DNA from: Gluconacetobacter diazotrophicus PA1 5
Lineage (GTDB): Bacteria; Pseudomonadota; Alphaproteobacteria; Acetobacterales; Acetobacteraceae
Direction of reading: 5' to 3'
Length of the DNA: 64,000 nt
Assembly (NCBI RefSeq): GCF_000021325.1
Contig: NC_011365.1
Location: forward strand, 2,880,001-2,944,000
Shown here: piece by piece, positions 8,471 to 17,427 of the stretch
How positions within the stretch are numbered: position 1 is the stretch's first letter
Layout of the letters: the number at the start of each line of letters is the position of its first letter
Position numbers and translations under genes: made by a program
The notes under the pieces: model-generated
The model's database searches: none
Told to the model about the DNA's origin: nothing
Seen by the model: the letters and a program-made list of their open reading frames with translations, nothing else

Positions 8471-9642
8471 GCCTGTCGATCGGCATCGTGACCCATTCGA
8501 CCAACCCGCGCGGCGGGGTGGTGCACGGCATGGCGCTGGCCGAGGCACTGTGCGACGCCGGCCACGACGCGACGCTGATCGCGCCGGATGCGACCGGGGC
8601 GGGGTTCTTCCGCGCGCCGCGCTGCGCCGTGCGCTGCATTCCGGTCCGGCCGGAGCGGGACCTGCCCGTTCAGGTCGAACGGCGGATCGGCGAACTGCGC
8701 GAGGCCCTGCGCGGGGCGCCCCATGACGTGCTGCATGCGCAGGACCCCATCGGCGCCAACGCCCTGGCGGACCTGGTGCGGGAGGGCGGGCTGCGCGGCT
8801 TTGCCCGCACGGTGCATCACCTGGATCATTTCTCCCATCCCGGGCTGGCGGCGCGGCAGGCGCGCGGCGTCACGGCGGCGACCGCCCTGTTCACCGTCAG
8901 CACGCTGTGGCAGGGCATCCTGGCCGACGAATACGGGCGCATGGCCCCGGTCGTGGGCAATGGGGTCGATGCGGTGCGGTTCTCGCCGGAACCGGGCCCG
9001 TGCGACGGCACGCTGCGCGCCCGCTATCGCCTGCCGCCGGAGGGGGGGCTGGTCCTGTCGGTGGGCGGCATCGAGCGCCGCAAGAACACGCTGATGCTGC
9101 TGGACGCCTTCCTGGCCCTGCGCCGGGAGCGGCCGGACCTGCACCTGGTCGTCGCCGGGGGCGCGTCGCTGCTGGACCATTCGGAGTATCGCCGGCTGTT
9201 CGACCGGCGGGTGCGGGACAGCGGCTGCGCCGGGGCGGTGACGGTGACCGGACCGGTGGCGGACGGGGACATGCCGTCCTTCTACCGGCAGGCGCTGGTG
9301 CTGGCCTATCCGTCCCGGACCGAGGGGTTCGGCCTGTGCCCGCTGGAGGCCCTGGCCTGCGGCACGCCGGTCATCGTGCCGGATGCCGCGCCCTTTACCG
9401 AACATCTGCACGGGCCCGAGGTGCTGTGGTGCGCGCCGGACCGGCCCGAAACCCTCGTCGCCGCGTTGCGGGACGCCCTCGGCGCCCGCGCGCGCTTTCG
9501 CGCCGGCGGCCCGGCGACGGCGCGGCGCTTCGACTGGCGCGGCGTCGCGGCGCGGCACATGGCCGCCTACCGGCGCCTGGCCGCCCTGCCACACGTCACC
9601 ACGCCGCCTGGGCCGAAACGGGAGTATCGTGACCATGCCTGA
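8467..9642 (+). CDS. Glycosyltransferase family 4, MSMEG_0565 type
   Basis: This is a 391-residue GT-B fold glycosyltransferase. The N-terminal acceptor domain begins GIVTHSTNPRGGVVHG. The C-terminal donor domain has SVGGIERRKNTLMLLDAF and the E-x7-E type motif in SRTEGFGLCPLEALACG, which is typical of GT4 enzymes. This glycosyltransferase occurs in the mycobacterial and cyanobacterial versions of the cluster. Its presence argues that the operon builds a glycosylated small molecule, which is inference. The start at 8467 overlaps the previous stop, and the 3' end overlaps the next gene by eight bases. Confidence 0.86.
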   Translation: MSLSIGIVTHSTNPRGGVVHGMALAEALCDAGHDATLIAPDATGAGFFRAPRCAVRCIPVRPERDLPVQVERRIGELREALRGAPHDVLHAQDPIGANALADLVREGGLRGFARTVHHLDHFSHPGLAARQARGVTAATALFTVSTLWQGILADEYGRMAPVVGNGVDAVRFSPEPGPCDGTLRARYRLPPEGGLVLSVGGIERRKNTLMLLDAFLALRRERPDLHLVVAGGASLLDHSEYRRLFDRRVRDSGCAGAVTVTGPVADGDMPSFYRQALVLAYPSRTEGFGLCPLEALACGTPVIVPDAAPFTEHLHGPEVLWCAPDRPETLVAALRDALGARARFRAGGPATARRFDWRGVAARHMAAYRRLAALPHVTTPPGPKREYRDHA

Positions 9643-9940
9643 AATGATCTTTCGCGTCCGCTGGCCGGATGGTGCGGAAAGCGACTGCTATTCGCCCTCG
9701 CTGGTCGTGCGCGATCACTTCACCCCCGGGACGGATTATCCGGTCGCGGATTTCATGGACAGGGCCGGTGTCGCCCTGACGGAGGCTAGCGAGCGCGTGC
9801 GGGCCCGCTACGGCTTTCCGTGCAGCCGCGCGGCGGGGCAGCTTCGCACCATCCGCCAGATCTGCGCCGGCTTCCTCGACCGGCCGGACGCGCGTGTCCG
9901 CGTCCTCTCCCTTGAATCGCCAGACGGAAAAACCCTATGA
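9635..9940 (+). CDS. MSMEG_0570 family small protein of Nit1C
   Basis: This 101-residue cytoplasmic protein starts MPEMIFRVRWPDG and continues with CYSPSLVVRDHF, the signature of the conserved MSMEG_0570 nitrogen-starvation family found only in Nit1C clusters. Function is unknown. It may correspond to nitG of Pseudomonas, but I am not certain of that name. Both ends overlap neighbours (eight bases at 5', ATGA at 3'), indicating tight translational coupling. Length agrees with the family. Confidence 0.83.
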   Translation: MPEMIFRVRWPDGAESDCYSPSLVVRDHFTPGTDYPVADFMDRAGVALTEASERVRARYGFPCSRAAGQLRTIRQICAGFLDRPDARVRVLSLESPDGKTL

Positions 9941-11184
9941 CACAGAGCGAAAAGACCATTCCCGTCATCATCATCGGCGGCGGGCAGGCCGGCCTGTCGC
10001 TGAGCTGGTACCTCTGCCGCGAACAGGTCGGGCATGTGGTGTTCGAGGCCCGGACGGCCTGCCATTCCTGGGATGACGAGCGCTGGGACAATTTCTGCCT
10101 GGTGACGCCGAACTGGCAGTGTGCGCTGCCCGGCCATCCCTATGCCGGGACCGACCCGCACGGCTTCATGGTGAAGGACGAGATCATCGCGTACGTGAAG
10201 GGTTTCACGGATTCCTTCACCCCGCCCCTGCGCGAGCATACTCGCGTGACCTCCGTCACGCGGCATGAGGGCGGGGGGTATCGCGTCGTCGCCGGGGGCG
10301 AGGCGTGGCATGCGCGGCATGTCGTCATCGCGTCGGGGGCGTATCATGATGCGGTGATTCCCGGTTACGCCGGCGCCATCGATTCGTCGATCATGCAGGT
10401 ACATTCGCAGGCTTACCGGAGCGCCGCGCAGCTTCCCGAGGGGGCGGTCCTGGTCGTGGGCAGTGGCCAGTCGGGGGCGCAGATCGTCGAGGACCTGCAT
10501 CTGGAAGGCCGCAAGGTGCATCTGTGCGTGGGGTCCGCGCCCCGGGTCTCGCGCTTCTATCGCGGCCGCGATGTCGTGGACTGGCTGGCGGACATGAAAT
10601 TCTATGACCTGACGGTGGACGATCATCCGCTGCGCGACGGCGCGCGCGACAAGACCAACCATTACGTCACCGGCCGCCATGGGGGGCACGACCTGGACCT
10701 GCGCCTGTTCGCGAAGCAGGGCGTCGGCCTGCACGGCACGCTGCGGACGATCCGCGACGAGGTGGCGCTGTTCCAGCCGGACCTGAAGGACAATCTGGAC
10801 GATGCGGACCGGACCAATGCCGACATCAAGGCGTCCATCGACGCCTATATCGCGCGCGAGGGGATCAGTGCCCCCGTGGAAGCGCCTTACGTGCCGGTGT
10901 GGGAACCGGACGGGGAGAACGCGCCGCTGGACCTGAAGGCGGCCGGCATCACCTCCATCGTCTGGTGCATCGGGTTCCGCCCCGATTATCGCTGGATCGA
11001 CGTTCCCGTCTTCAACGGCGCCAACAAGCCGGTGTGGAACCGGGGCGTGACCGGGCAGGCCGGATTCTATTTCCTCGGCCTGCCGTGGCTGCACACCTGG
11101 GGGTCCGGGCGGTTCTCGGGCATCTCGCGCGATGCGGCGTGGCTGGCCGGGCAGATCACCGGCAAAGACATTCCCGTCGCCTGA
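9937..11184 (+). CDS. nitH: FAD-dependent oxidoreductase, MSMEG_0569 family
   Basis: This 415-residue flavoprotein has two dinucleotide-binding motifs: GGGQAG at residues 14-19 for FAD, and VVGSGQSGAQIVEDL in the middle for NAD(P)H. It resembles flavin monooxygenases of the BVMO/FMO type. It is the conserved terminal member of Nit1C. A role in oxidising or hydroxylating a cyanide-derived or nitrile metabolite is inferred from context. The ATG overlaps the preceding stop. No signal peptide or membrane segment is seen. Expression should depend on the promoter before nitB. Confidence 0.88.
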   Translation: MTQSEKTIPVIIIGGGQAGLSLSWYLCREQVGHVVFEARTACHSWDDERWDNFCLVTPNWQCALPGHPYAGTDPHGFMVKDEIIAYVKGFTDSFTPPLREHTRVTSVTRHEGGGYRVVAGGEAWHARHVVIASGAYHDAVIPGYAGAIDSSIMQVHSQAYRSAAQLPEGAVLVVGSGQSGAQIVEDLHLEGRKVHLCVGSAPRVSRFYRGRDVVDWLADMKFYDLTVDDHPLRDGARDKTNHYVTGRHGGHDLDLRLFAKQGVGLHGTLRTIRDEVALFQPDLKDNLDDADRTNADIKASIDAYIAREGISAPVEAPYVPVWEPDGENAPLDLKAAGITSIVWCIGFRPDYRWIDVPVFNGANKPVWNRGVTGQAGFYFLGLPWLHTWGSGRFSGISRDAAWLAGQITGKDIPVA

Positions 11185-11199
11185 GCGGAGGCCGATGCC

Positions 11200-12960
11200 A
11201 TGCTGCCGTGGACGACATACCAGGACATGCGCGATGCCGTGTCCGCCGATCCGGACGGGTTCTGGCTGGACGCGGCGCGGCGCATCGCGTGGACGCGGCC
11301 GCCCGCCGCCGGGTGCGTGCCGCGCACGGACGGATGGCACGACTGGTTCCCCGGCGGGTGGCTGAATACCTGCCACAACGCCGTGGACCGGCATGTCGCG
11401 GCGGGGCGGGGCGGGCAGGCGGCGCTGGTCTGGCAGTCCTGCGCGACGAAGGAGGAGCAGATCGTCACCTATGCGGACCTTCAGCGCCGGGTCGCGGGGT
11501 TTGCCGGGGGGCTGCGCGCGCTGGGCGTGGAAAAGGGCGACCGCGTGCTGATCGCGATGCCGACCCTGGTCGAGACCGCGATCGCCATGCTGGCCTGTGC
11601 CCGGCTGGGGGCGGTGCATGTCGTGGTGTTCGCGGGATATGCGGCGCCGGAACTGGCGCGGCGGATCGACGACGTGGCGCCGAAGATCGTCATCATCGCC
11701 AGTTGCAGCTTCCAGGGCAGCGTGCCCGTGTCCTCGTACGACGTGCTGGCCGAGGCGCTGGCCCTGGCCGCGCATGCGCCCGATGCCTGCGTCGTGCTGC
11801 AGCGTCCGGCCTGCCCGGCGCGGCTGGCGCCCGGCGATCATGACTTCCATGGGCTGGAGCGGCACGCGCCGGCGGCGCCCGTTCCGGTGAAATCGGAAGA
11901 TCCGCTTTATATCCTGCATACATCGGGAACGACGGGCGCGTCGAAGGGCATCGTCCGCGACAATGGCGGCCATGCGGTGGCGCTGGCGCTGTCCATGGAG
12001 CTGATCTATGGCTGCCGGGCAGGGGATGTCTTCTTCACGACGTCGGACCTGGGCTGGGTGGTCGGCCATTCCTATGGCGTCTATGCGCCGCTGCTGGGCG
12101 GCTGTACCAGCGTGATCATGGAAGGCGGGGCCTCGGCATCGTCGATCGCGGCGCTGTGTCGTGCGCGGGGCGTGACCTGCCTGTTCACCACGCCCACGCA
12201 GTTGCGTCTGCTCCGCCAGGCGGAGCGGGGGGCGGCGGGGGGCGCGCCGCTGGCATTGGCCCGCGTCTTCGTGGCCGGGGAATATGCCGATCCGACCCTG
12301 CTGGACTGGGCCCGGTCCTATTTCCGCTGCCCCGTCGCCAACCATTGGTGGCAGACGGAAACCGGGTGGAGCATCACGGCGCATTTCCTGGGCCTGCCGG
12401 AAGAGGAAGCCCCGTCGGCCATGAACGATATCGGCCGGCCCGCGCCGGGCTTTAACGCCGCCGTCGGGGCGGGCGACGCGTCCGGCGAGATCCTGCTGGC
12501 GCTGCCGCTTCCGCCGGGCTGCCTGGCGGGCGTGTGGATGGACGGGGGGATTCAGGCGCCGCGTGCCTGCCTGGACGCCACCGGCCGCCATTACCGCACG
12601 TTCGACGAGGGGACGATCGGCGCGGACGGCGCGGTGCACATGCTGGGCCGGTCCGACGACGTCATCAAGGTCGCGGGGCGGCGGATTTCCGGCGTGCAGA
12701 TCGAAGCCATCATCGCGCGCCATCCCGCCGTCCATGCCTGCGCCGTCGTCGCGGTAGCCGACGGGCTGAGGGGCCAGAGGCCGGTCGCCTATGTCGTGCC
12801 CGACGCGTGGCCCGTGCCCCCCGCCCGGGCCGGCGAGATCATCGAGCAGGTCGGGCGCGGCCTGGGACGGTGGGTAGGCATCCGCGATGTCCGGTTCGTC
12901 GCGGCGCTTCCGACGACGCGATCGGGGAAGATCCTGCGCAGGCGGCTGGCCGTCGCCTGA
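11200..12960 (+). CDS. Propionyl/acetyl-CoA synthetase-like AMP ligase
   Basis: This 586-residue member of the acyl-adenylate-forming family is close to PrpE/Acs in its motifs: the P-loop YILHTSGTTGASKG, VRDNGG, NHWWQTETGW, GRSDDVIKVAGRRIS and the C-terminal TTRSGKILRR with the adenylation lysine. Such enzymes activate short acids to CoA thioesters. It begins 15 bp after the flavoprotein gene with a GGAGG ribosome site, so it is probably co-transcribed with Nit1C. It could activate the acid released by the nitrilase, which is inference. It is slightly shorter than typical PrpE (about 630). PrpE is not a universal cluster member. Confidence 0.85.
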   Translation: MLPWTTYQDMRDAVSADPDGFWLDAARRIAWTRPPAAGCVPRTDGWHDWFPGGWLNTCHNAVDRHVAAGRGGQAALVWQSCATKEEQIVTYADLQRRVAGFAGGLRALGVEKGDRVLIAMPTLVETAIAMLACARLGAVHVVVFAGYAAPELARRIDDVAPKIVIIASCSFQGSVPVSSYDVLAEALALAAHAPDACVVLQRPACPARLAPGDHDFHGLERHAPAAPVPVKSEDPLYILHTSGTTGASKGIVRDNGGHAVALALSMELIYGCRAGDVFFTTSDLGWVVGHSYGVYAPLLGGCTSVIMEGGASASSIAALCRARGVTCLFTTPTQLRLLRQAERGAAGGAPLALARVFVAGEYADPTLLDWARSYFRCPVANHWWQTETGWSITAHFLGLPEEEAPSAMNDIGRPAPGFNAAVGAGDASGEILLALPLPPGCLAGVWMDGGIQAPRACLDATGRHYRTFDEGTIGADGAVHMLGRSDDVIKVAGRRISGVQIEAIIARHPAVHACAVVAVADGLRGQRPVAYVVPDAWPVPPARAGEIIEQVGRGLGRWVGIRDVRFVAALPTTRSGKILRRRLAVA

Positions 12961-13080
12961 CGGGCGCCGGACGGGCCATGACGTTCCGGCAGGGCTGCCC
13001 CGGCCTGCGCGTCCGGGCCGGGGGACGGACGAAACGCCATGCCGCGCGTAGGAATACGAGCAATATCATGGAGAGACGAC

Positions 13081-13977
13081 GTGCCCCGTTCATTGCGACG
13101 ATCCTGCCTGCTTCCGGCCCTGCTGACCGTTGCGGTCGCCGCACCGGCGGCCCATGCGCAGTCCGGCGGGTTTCCGCCCCTGACGACGCCCGCGACCGGC
13201 AGCCAGATGCCGGGCAAGATCGTGTTCACGCAGTTGGTCACGCCCAACCTGGCGGCGGCGGAGCGGTTTTACGGCGCGATGTTCGGCTGGACGTTCCAGG
13301 ATGTGCCGGTCCGGCGGCTGCATTATGCCGTGGCGCTGAACGGCGGGCACATCGTCGCCGCGCTGCTGGAACGTCCCTTCACCAATCCCGACCAGCGGCC
13401 GATCTGGCTGCCCTTCATCGCGACCGGCGATGTCGATCACCTGGCGGCGCAGGGCGCGGCGCTGGGCGCGCACGTGATGTTCAAGCCCCGCGACGTTCCC
13501 GGCCTGGGGCGCGAGGCCGTGCTGGCCGATCCGAAGGGGGCGGTGTTCGCCGCCCTGACCTCGTCGAGCGGTGACCCGGCCGACGGCGAGGACCCGGTCG
13601 GCGCGTGGAGTTGGAGCGCGCTGCTGACCAGCGACCCGCAGGGGGCCGCGACGTTCTATGGCACGCTGTTCGGCTACCAGAGCGATGCCGTGGATAGTGG
13701 CCATTTCATCGTCAGTTCGCAGGGCAACGCGCGGGGTACGCTCAACGCGCTGCCGCCCGGCTTTCCGCCGACCGCGATCGCGCGCTGGGTCCGCTTCATC
13801 CGCCTGCCCGGCGTGGGCGCCGCCGCCGAGCAGGTGGCCGCGCTGGGCGGGCATGTCGTGGTGCAGCCGCATCCCGACCGTGACGGCGTGATGGTGGCCC
13901 TGCTGGCCGATCCGTCCGGTGCCGTCTTCGGTGTGATGGAATATCCGGGCGGCACGCCCGCGGGGGACGCGAAATGA
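13081..13977 (+). CDS. Secreted VOC (glyoxalase-fold) protein
   Basis: This is a protein of about 298 residues with a signal peptide ending near APAAHA and two vicinal-oxygen-chelate modules. The first begins FTQLVTPNLAAAERFYGAMFGW; the second has WSALLTSDPQGAATFYGTLFG. VOC proteins bind metals and act as dioxygenases, glyoxalases or binding proteins; the substrate here is unknown. Export is unusual for this fold. GTG at 13081 follows GGAGAGA closely and gives a standard leader, so it is preferred over ATG at 13039. The stop overlaps the downstream lipoprotein gene by ATGA, so the pair is coupled. Confidence 0.78.
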   Translation: MPRSLRRSCLLPALLTVAVAAPAAHAQSGGFPPLTTPATGSQMPGKIVFTQLVTPNLAAAERFYGAMFGWTFQDVPVRRLHYAVALNGGHIVAALLERPFTNPDQRPIWLPFIATGDVDHLAAQGAALGAHVMFKPRDVPGLGREAVLADPKGAVFAALTSSSGDPADGEDPVGAWSWSALLTSDPQGAATFYGTLFGYQSDAVDSGHFIVSSQGNARGTLNALPPGFPPTAIARWVRFIRLPGVGAAAEQVAALGGHVVVQPHPDRDGVMVALLADPSGAVFGVMEYPGGTPAGDAK

Positions 13978-14363
13978 CACGGCAACGATCGGGATGGTGG
14001 GTCGCTTTCGGGTGCGCGGGGGCCATGGTGGCGCTGCTGGGCGGCTGCGTCGGGTATGACGGCTACGACGATTATGGCGGCGGGTATTATTCGACCTATG
14101 GCGGCGGCTGGGGCGGCGGCGGCTGGGGTGGACCCGGCTGGGGCGGCGGCTGGGGCCGGGGCTATGCCGTCGGCCCGCGCTGGCATGGCAGCGGGGGCGG
14201 CGGCTGGCATGGCGGCGGTGGACCCGGCGGTCGTGGCGGCGGTGGCGGCTGGCATGGCGGCGGGCCCGGCGGTGGTGGCCATGGTGGCGGCGGTGGTCCG
14301 GGTGGTGGCGGCCATGGTGGCGGCGGCGGGGGCGGTCACGGGGGCGGCGGCCACGGCCGCTAG
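13974..14363 (+). CDS. Gly/His-rich lipoprotein
   Basis: This is a 129-residue predicted lipoprotein with a lipobox ending in LLGGC at about residue 25. Beyond residue 40 the chain is almost entirely glycine with Trp, Tyr and then His (GGHGGGGG units). This low-complexity repeat could be a surface-exposed flexible or metal-binding tail; histidine spacing favours metal binding, but this is inference. It overlaps the VOC gene by ATGA and is followed by a strong terminator. The GGN-rich coding sequence gives many spurious frames on the other strand. Confidence 0.75.
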   Translation: MTRQRSGWWVAFGCAGAMVALLGGCVGYDGYDDYGGGYYSTYGGGWGGGGWGGPGWGGGWGRGYAVGPRWHGSGGGGWHGGGGPGGRGGGGGWHGGGPGGGGHGGGGGPGGGGHGGGGGGGHGGGGHGR

Positions 14364-14400
14364 GGCAGATCGTGACGTGAAGATGCTCTGAAAGCAAAAA

Positions 14401-14442
14401 CCTTGAGGGCATGATCGGCCTTGCCCAATCATGCCCTCAAGG
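14401..14442. terminator. Bidirectional terminator hairpin
   Basis: There is a perfect 15-bp inverted repeat, CCTTGAGGGCATGAT (14401-14415) and ATCATGCCCTCAAGG (14428-14442), with a 12-base loop. It is preceded by an A-rich run and lies between two convergent genes. It should terminate both, although a U-tract is weak on the plus strand. Confidence 0.75.
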
Positions 14443-14478
14443 CCCGGACCGCTCGCGCACTCTGCCTCGCAGGGTGCG

Positions 14479-15732
14479 TCAGTTATCCATGATCGCGACG
14501 GCGGTGGCGAAGCTGGGGGCCAGGGGCAGCAGCGGGGTCAGCGTGGCCTGCCAGGCGTGGTAGAGATCGGCCTTGCCCTGGTACACCACGGCCGAAGGCT
14601 GGTTGTGGCGGTCGAGTTCCTGGAGCCATCCGCCCTGCCCGCGGTCGATCATGTGAAGGTCGATATAGTCCCAGATGGTCCGGTACCAGTGTTCGTATTG
14701 CCCGTGGCCGGTGCGTTTCAGCAGGGCGGCGGCGGCGGTCATGGCTTCGGCCTGGCACCAGTGGGGGCGGTTATGCACCACGGGTTCCAGGTCCCAGCCC
14801 ACGGTGTAGAGCAGGCCAGGTGCGCCGTCCCGCGCCCATCCGGCGTGCATGCCCGTGCGGAACAGGCCGATGGCGTCGTCCAGCAGCCAGGGCGGTGCGG
14901 AGCCGCCCTCACGCAGCAGCGCGGCCTCCAGCTTCAGCAGCAGGTGCGCCCATTCGACGAAATGGCCCGGCGTCATGCCGTAGGGCCGCAGGTCGTCGGT
15001 CGGCCTGTCGCGGTGGAAGTCCTTCAGAAGAGTCCAGTTGCGATCGTAATGTTCCGGGACCGCGTATCCGGCGCCCCTGGCCAGCGTGTGGATCACGCGT
15101 TCGACGATCCGCAGCGCCCTCGTGCGCCAGATGGCGTTTCCGGTGACGTCCGCGACCGCCATGCATGCTTCCACCGAATGCATGTTCGCGTTGGCGCCGC
15201 GATAGTCCTCCTCGTCCGACCAGTCGGCGGCGAAGCTCTCGCGGAAGATTCCTTCGTCCTCGCTCCAGAAATGCCGGTCCCAGACATCCAGCGCCTCTTT
15301 CAGAAGCTGGTCCGCGCCCGGGACGTGCTGCACGACGGCGGAGGACGCGGCGAGGGCCACGAACGCGTGCAGGTAGGCCTGCTTGCGCCCGCCCGCCTGT
15401 GCCGGGCCTTCGAACCATCCGCCATGCCTGGGATCGCGCAGCGGCCCCAGCAGGCTGGCGACGCCATGGGCCGCCAGCGGCGCGCAGCCGGGCAGGCCGC
15501 GCCCGGCGGCGACCGCGTACACGTGGGTCATCCGCGCCGTCAGGATGCTGTCCGCGCCGCCGTCCTTCATCGGCCGGCCGTCGTCGCCCAGGGCGGTGAA
15601 ACCGTCCGGAATCCGCGCGGGTTTCGAGAAATCGAGCAATCGCTGGCCCTGGAGATCCAGCCAGCGGCGATGGGGCGCCGAGCGCAGCCAGCTTGACGCC
15701 GGCAGCATCAGCGACGGAAGCGCCTCAGCCAT
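14479..15732 (-). CDS. AGE-family epimerase/isomerase
   Basis: This is a 417-residue (alpha/alpha)6-barrel sugar isomerase of the N-acylglucosamine 2-epimerase superfamily. Conserved histidine-bearing helices are seen in NANMHSVEACMAV, TPGHFVEWAHLLLKLE and NRPHWCQAEAM, which are the catalytic-site segments of mannose and YihS-type isomerases. The protein is cytoplasmic. Its start overlaps the end of the upstream SDR gene by eight bases, so the two form one transcription unit, perhaps for converting an unusual hexose or its aldonic derivative. The precise sugar cannot be read from sequence. The strong hairpin at 14401 lies just downstream. Confidence 0.82.
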   Translation of the reverse strand: MAEALPSLMLPASSWLRSAPHRRWLDLQGQRLLDFSKPARIPDGFTALGDDGRPMKDGGADSILTARMTHVYAVAAGRGLPGCAPLAAHGVASLLGPLRDPRHGGWFEGPAQAGGRKQAYLHAFVALAASSAVVQHVPGADQLLKEALDVWDRHFWSEDEGIFRESFAADWSDEEDYRGANANMHSVEACMAVADVTGNAIWRTRALRIVERVIHTLARGAGYAVPEHYDRNWTLLKDFHRDRPTDDLRPYGMTPGHFVEWAHLLLKLEAALLREGGSAPPWLLDDAIGLFRTGMHAGWARDGAPGLLYTVGWDLEPVVHNRPHWCQAEAMTAAAALLKRTGHGQYEHWYRTIWDYIDLHMIDRGQGGWLQELDRHNQPSAVVYQGKADLYHAWQATLTPLLPLAPSFATAVAIMDN

Positions 15733-16586
15733 TGACGATCATGCCGCCATTGACGTGGACGGTCTGGCCGGTGACGTAGGACGCGTCGTCCGATGCCAGA
15801 TAGACGTAGGCCGGCCCCATTTCGCTGGGCTGCCCGATCCGGCCCAACGGCGTGCTCTTGCCCATGTCGGCCACGGCCTGCGGGTCGATCGGCCCCCAGC
15901 TTGCGGGTTGCAGCGGGGTCCAGATCGGGCCGGGGGCCACGGCGTTGACGCGGATGTCCTTCCCGGCAAGCTGCAGCGCCAGGGCGCGGGTGAAGCCCAG
16001 TTCCGCCGCCTTGGTCGTGGAATAGGCGACCAGGGACTTGTTGCCGGCGAAGGCGTTGATCGAGGACGTGTTGATGATCGCGCTGCCCTTGCCCAGGTAG
16101 GGCAGGGCCGCGCGCGTGATGTAGAAATAGCCGTTGACGTTCACGTTCATGTGGCGCTGCCAGACGGCGTCCGTGATGTCGGTCAGGTCGTCGCTGATAT
16201 ACTGGACGCCGGCATTGTTCACCACGATATCCAGGCCGCCGAAGGCCGCGACGGTGCGCGCCACGGCGTCGTCGCAGACCGCGCTGCTGGACACGTCGCC
16301 CTGGATGGCCAGGGCCTTCGTGCCCTCGGCCTCGACCAGGCGTACCGTTTTCCTGGGCGTCGTCCTGTTCTTCCAGGTACAGGATCGCGACATCCGCGCC
16401 CTCTCGCGCGAAATGCAGTGCCACCGCGCGGCCGATGCCGCTGTCGCCGCCCGTGACCAGGGCGCGGCGCCCCGCCAGCTTGCCGCTGCCGCGATAATCC
16501 GGGCGGATATGTTCGGCCGGCGGTTGCAGCAGGCGTTCGACGCCCGGCTGATGGTCCTGACTCTGGGGGGGAATGCTCTGGGCCAT
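15725..16586 (-). pseudogene. SDR oxidoreductase with single-base frameshift
   Basis: This short-chain dehydrogenase of about 286 codons is of the YghA/YhxC type. The first part (from ATG at 16586 after GGAGAA) reads GRRALVTGGDSGIGRAV, the NAD(P) motif. The second part, in another frame, has NNAGVQYISDD, SSINAFAGNKS, the active-site YSTTKAAE and VNGGMIVNG. The frames join at a run of four A on the coding strand (16348-16351). Removing one A restores QETVRLVEAEG exactly. It is either a recent inactivation or a sequencing indel. Everything else is intact, including catalytic Tyr-x3-Lys, so the lesion is young. It is coupled to the AGE gene downstream. Confidence 0.8.
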
Positions 16587-17035
16587 GGGGGTTCTCCGCG
16601 TCGAGGGGCGTGACAGGCCGGCGGCGATCGCGGTGCGGCAGCCGGCAGGTTCCAGAGGGGGAACGCCCCGGGATACGGGCTGTTGCCTAAATTTCCGGTT
16701 AAGGGGCGGTTGCGGAAGTCCTGCTGCTGATGAGTCGCCGCATGGCGGGCCGTACACTGCGGCCGAATCGGACTGTATTTCCACACTGGATCCGGTCGTC
16801 CAGTATCGGGTGCGATGTTGAATTCGAATTACGACACCGCCGCCCGAGGGATATTACGGCCTGCTCGCTCTGCTGGTTCGGCAGGATCATGCCGCTGGAC
16901 ATGGGCGACGTGGATGTCACGACCCGCGATGCCAAGCGCTACCTCTCGCGCCAGGGCGGCAGGCTCGGCTGTCCACCTTCATCCCCGCCACCCATGCGGA
17001 CGTGACGCTGAACTGAAGTGTGGTGGTCCCGCCGG
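16587..17035. other. Intergenic stretch with possible decayed frame
   Basis: No convincing gene is present. A plus-strand segment around 16889-17016 encodes MGDVDVTTRDAKRYLSRQGG and, after a frame change, STFIPATHADVTLN before a stop. It resembles a C-terminal remnant of an unidentified gene. The rest must contain the promoter for the minus-strand SDR gene. Confidence 0.35.
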
Positions 17036-17284
17036 TCAGGTCGTGTCCTCGCCGGCGGGAATGTCGCGGTCGAAATCGGCGATCGCCTTCGCTGCGGGGG
17101 TGGGCAGGATGATCGATTCGCCCTCGATGCGCATGGCCTCGTCCAGCGGGAGGAAATGGTAGGCGCCGTCCTCGCTGGTCAGTTTCAGCCGGGTCTTGCC
17201 TTCCACTTCGTCCGTCACGCCGATCTTGACGCCGTCGGACCCCATGACGGCCATGCCGGGATGGATTGTGTCGCTCGCGATCAT
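17036..17284 (-). CDS. DUF2171 domain protein
   Basis: This small cytoplasmic protein of 82 residues has the DUF2171 pattern: IHPGMAVMGSDGVKIG, VEGKTRLKLT and YHFLPLDEAMRIEG, a PRC-barrel-like beta fold. Such proteins are common in stress-related contexts but have no assigned activity. ATG at 17284 with AAGGAAAA upstream is preferred over the longer open frame to 17368, whose extra residues look non-coding. It is monocistronic and divergent from the extensin-like gene. Confidence 0.75.
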   Translation of the reverse strand: MIASDTIHPGMAVMGSDGVKIGVTDEVEGKTRLKLTSEDGAYHFLPLDEAMRIEGESIILPTPAAKAIADFDRDIPAGEDTT

Positions 17285-17427
17285 GTCGGTTTTCCTTGTG
17301 TCCGGGCGATTGCGGTTTCGGCATGCGGACGTCATCGGGCAGGATGTCCGGCCCGGCCCGCATGCCATACCGAGTCAACGCCCGGGGCTGGCAGAGTTGA
17401 ATCACAGAGGCGCGAGGACCCGACCGC

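Noticed and set aside
13090-14432. Long minus-strand frames opposite the VOC and Gly-rich genes
   Set aside because: They are Arg/His/Ala-rich mirror frames produced by GGN codons on the coding strand.
16573-17005. Several short plus-strand frames between the SDR and DUF2171 genes
   Set aside because: No ribosome sites, no family resemblance and composition-driven; only a possible decayed C-terminus was noted.
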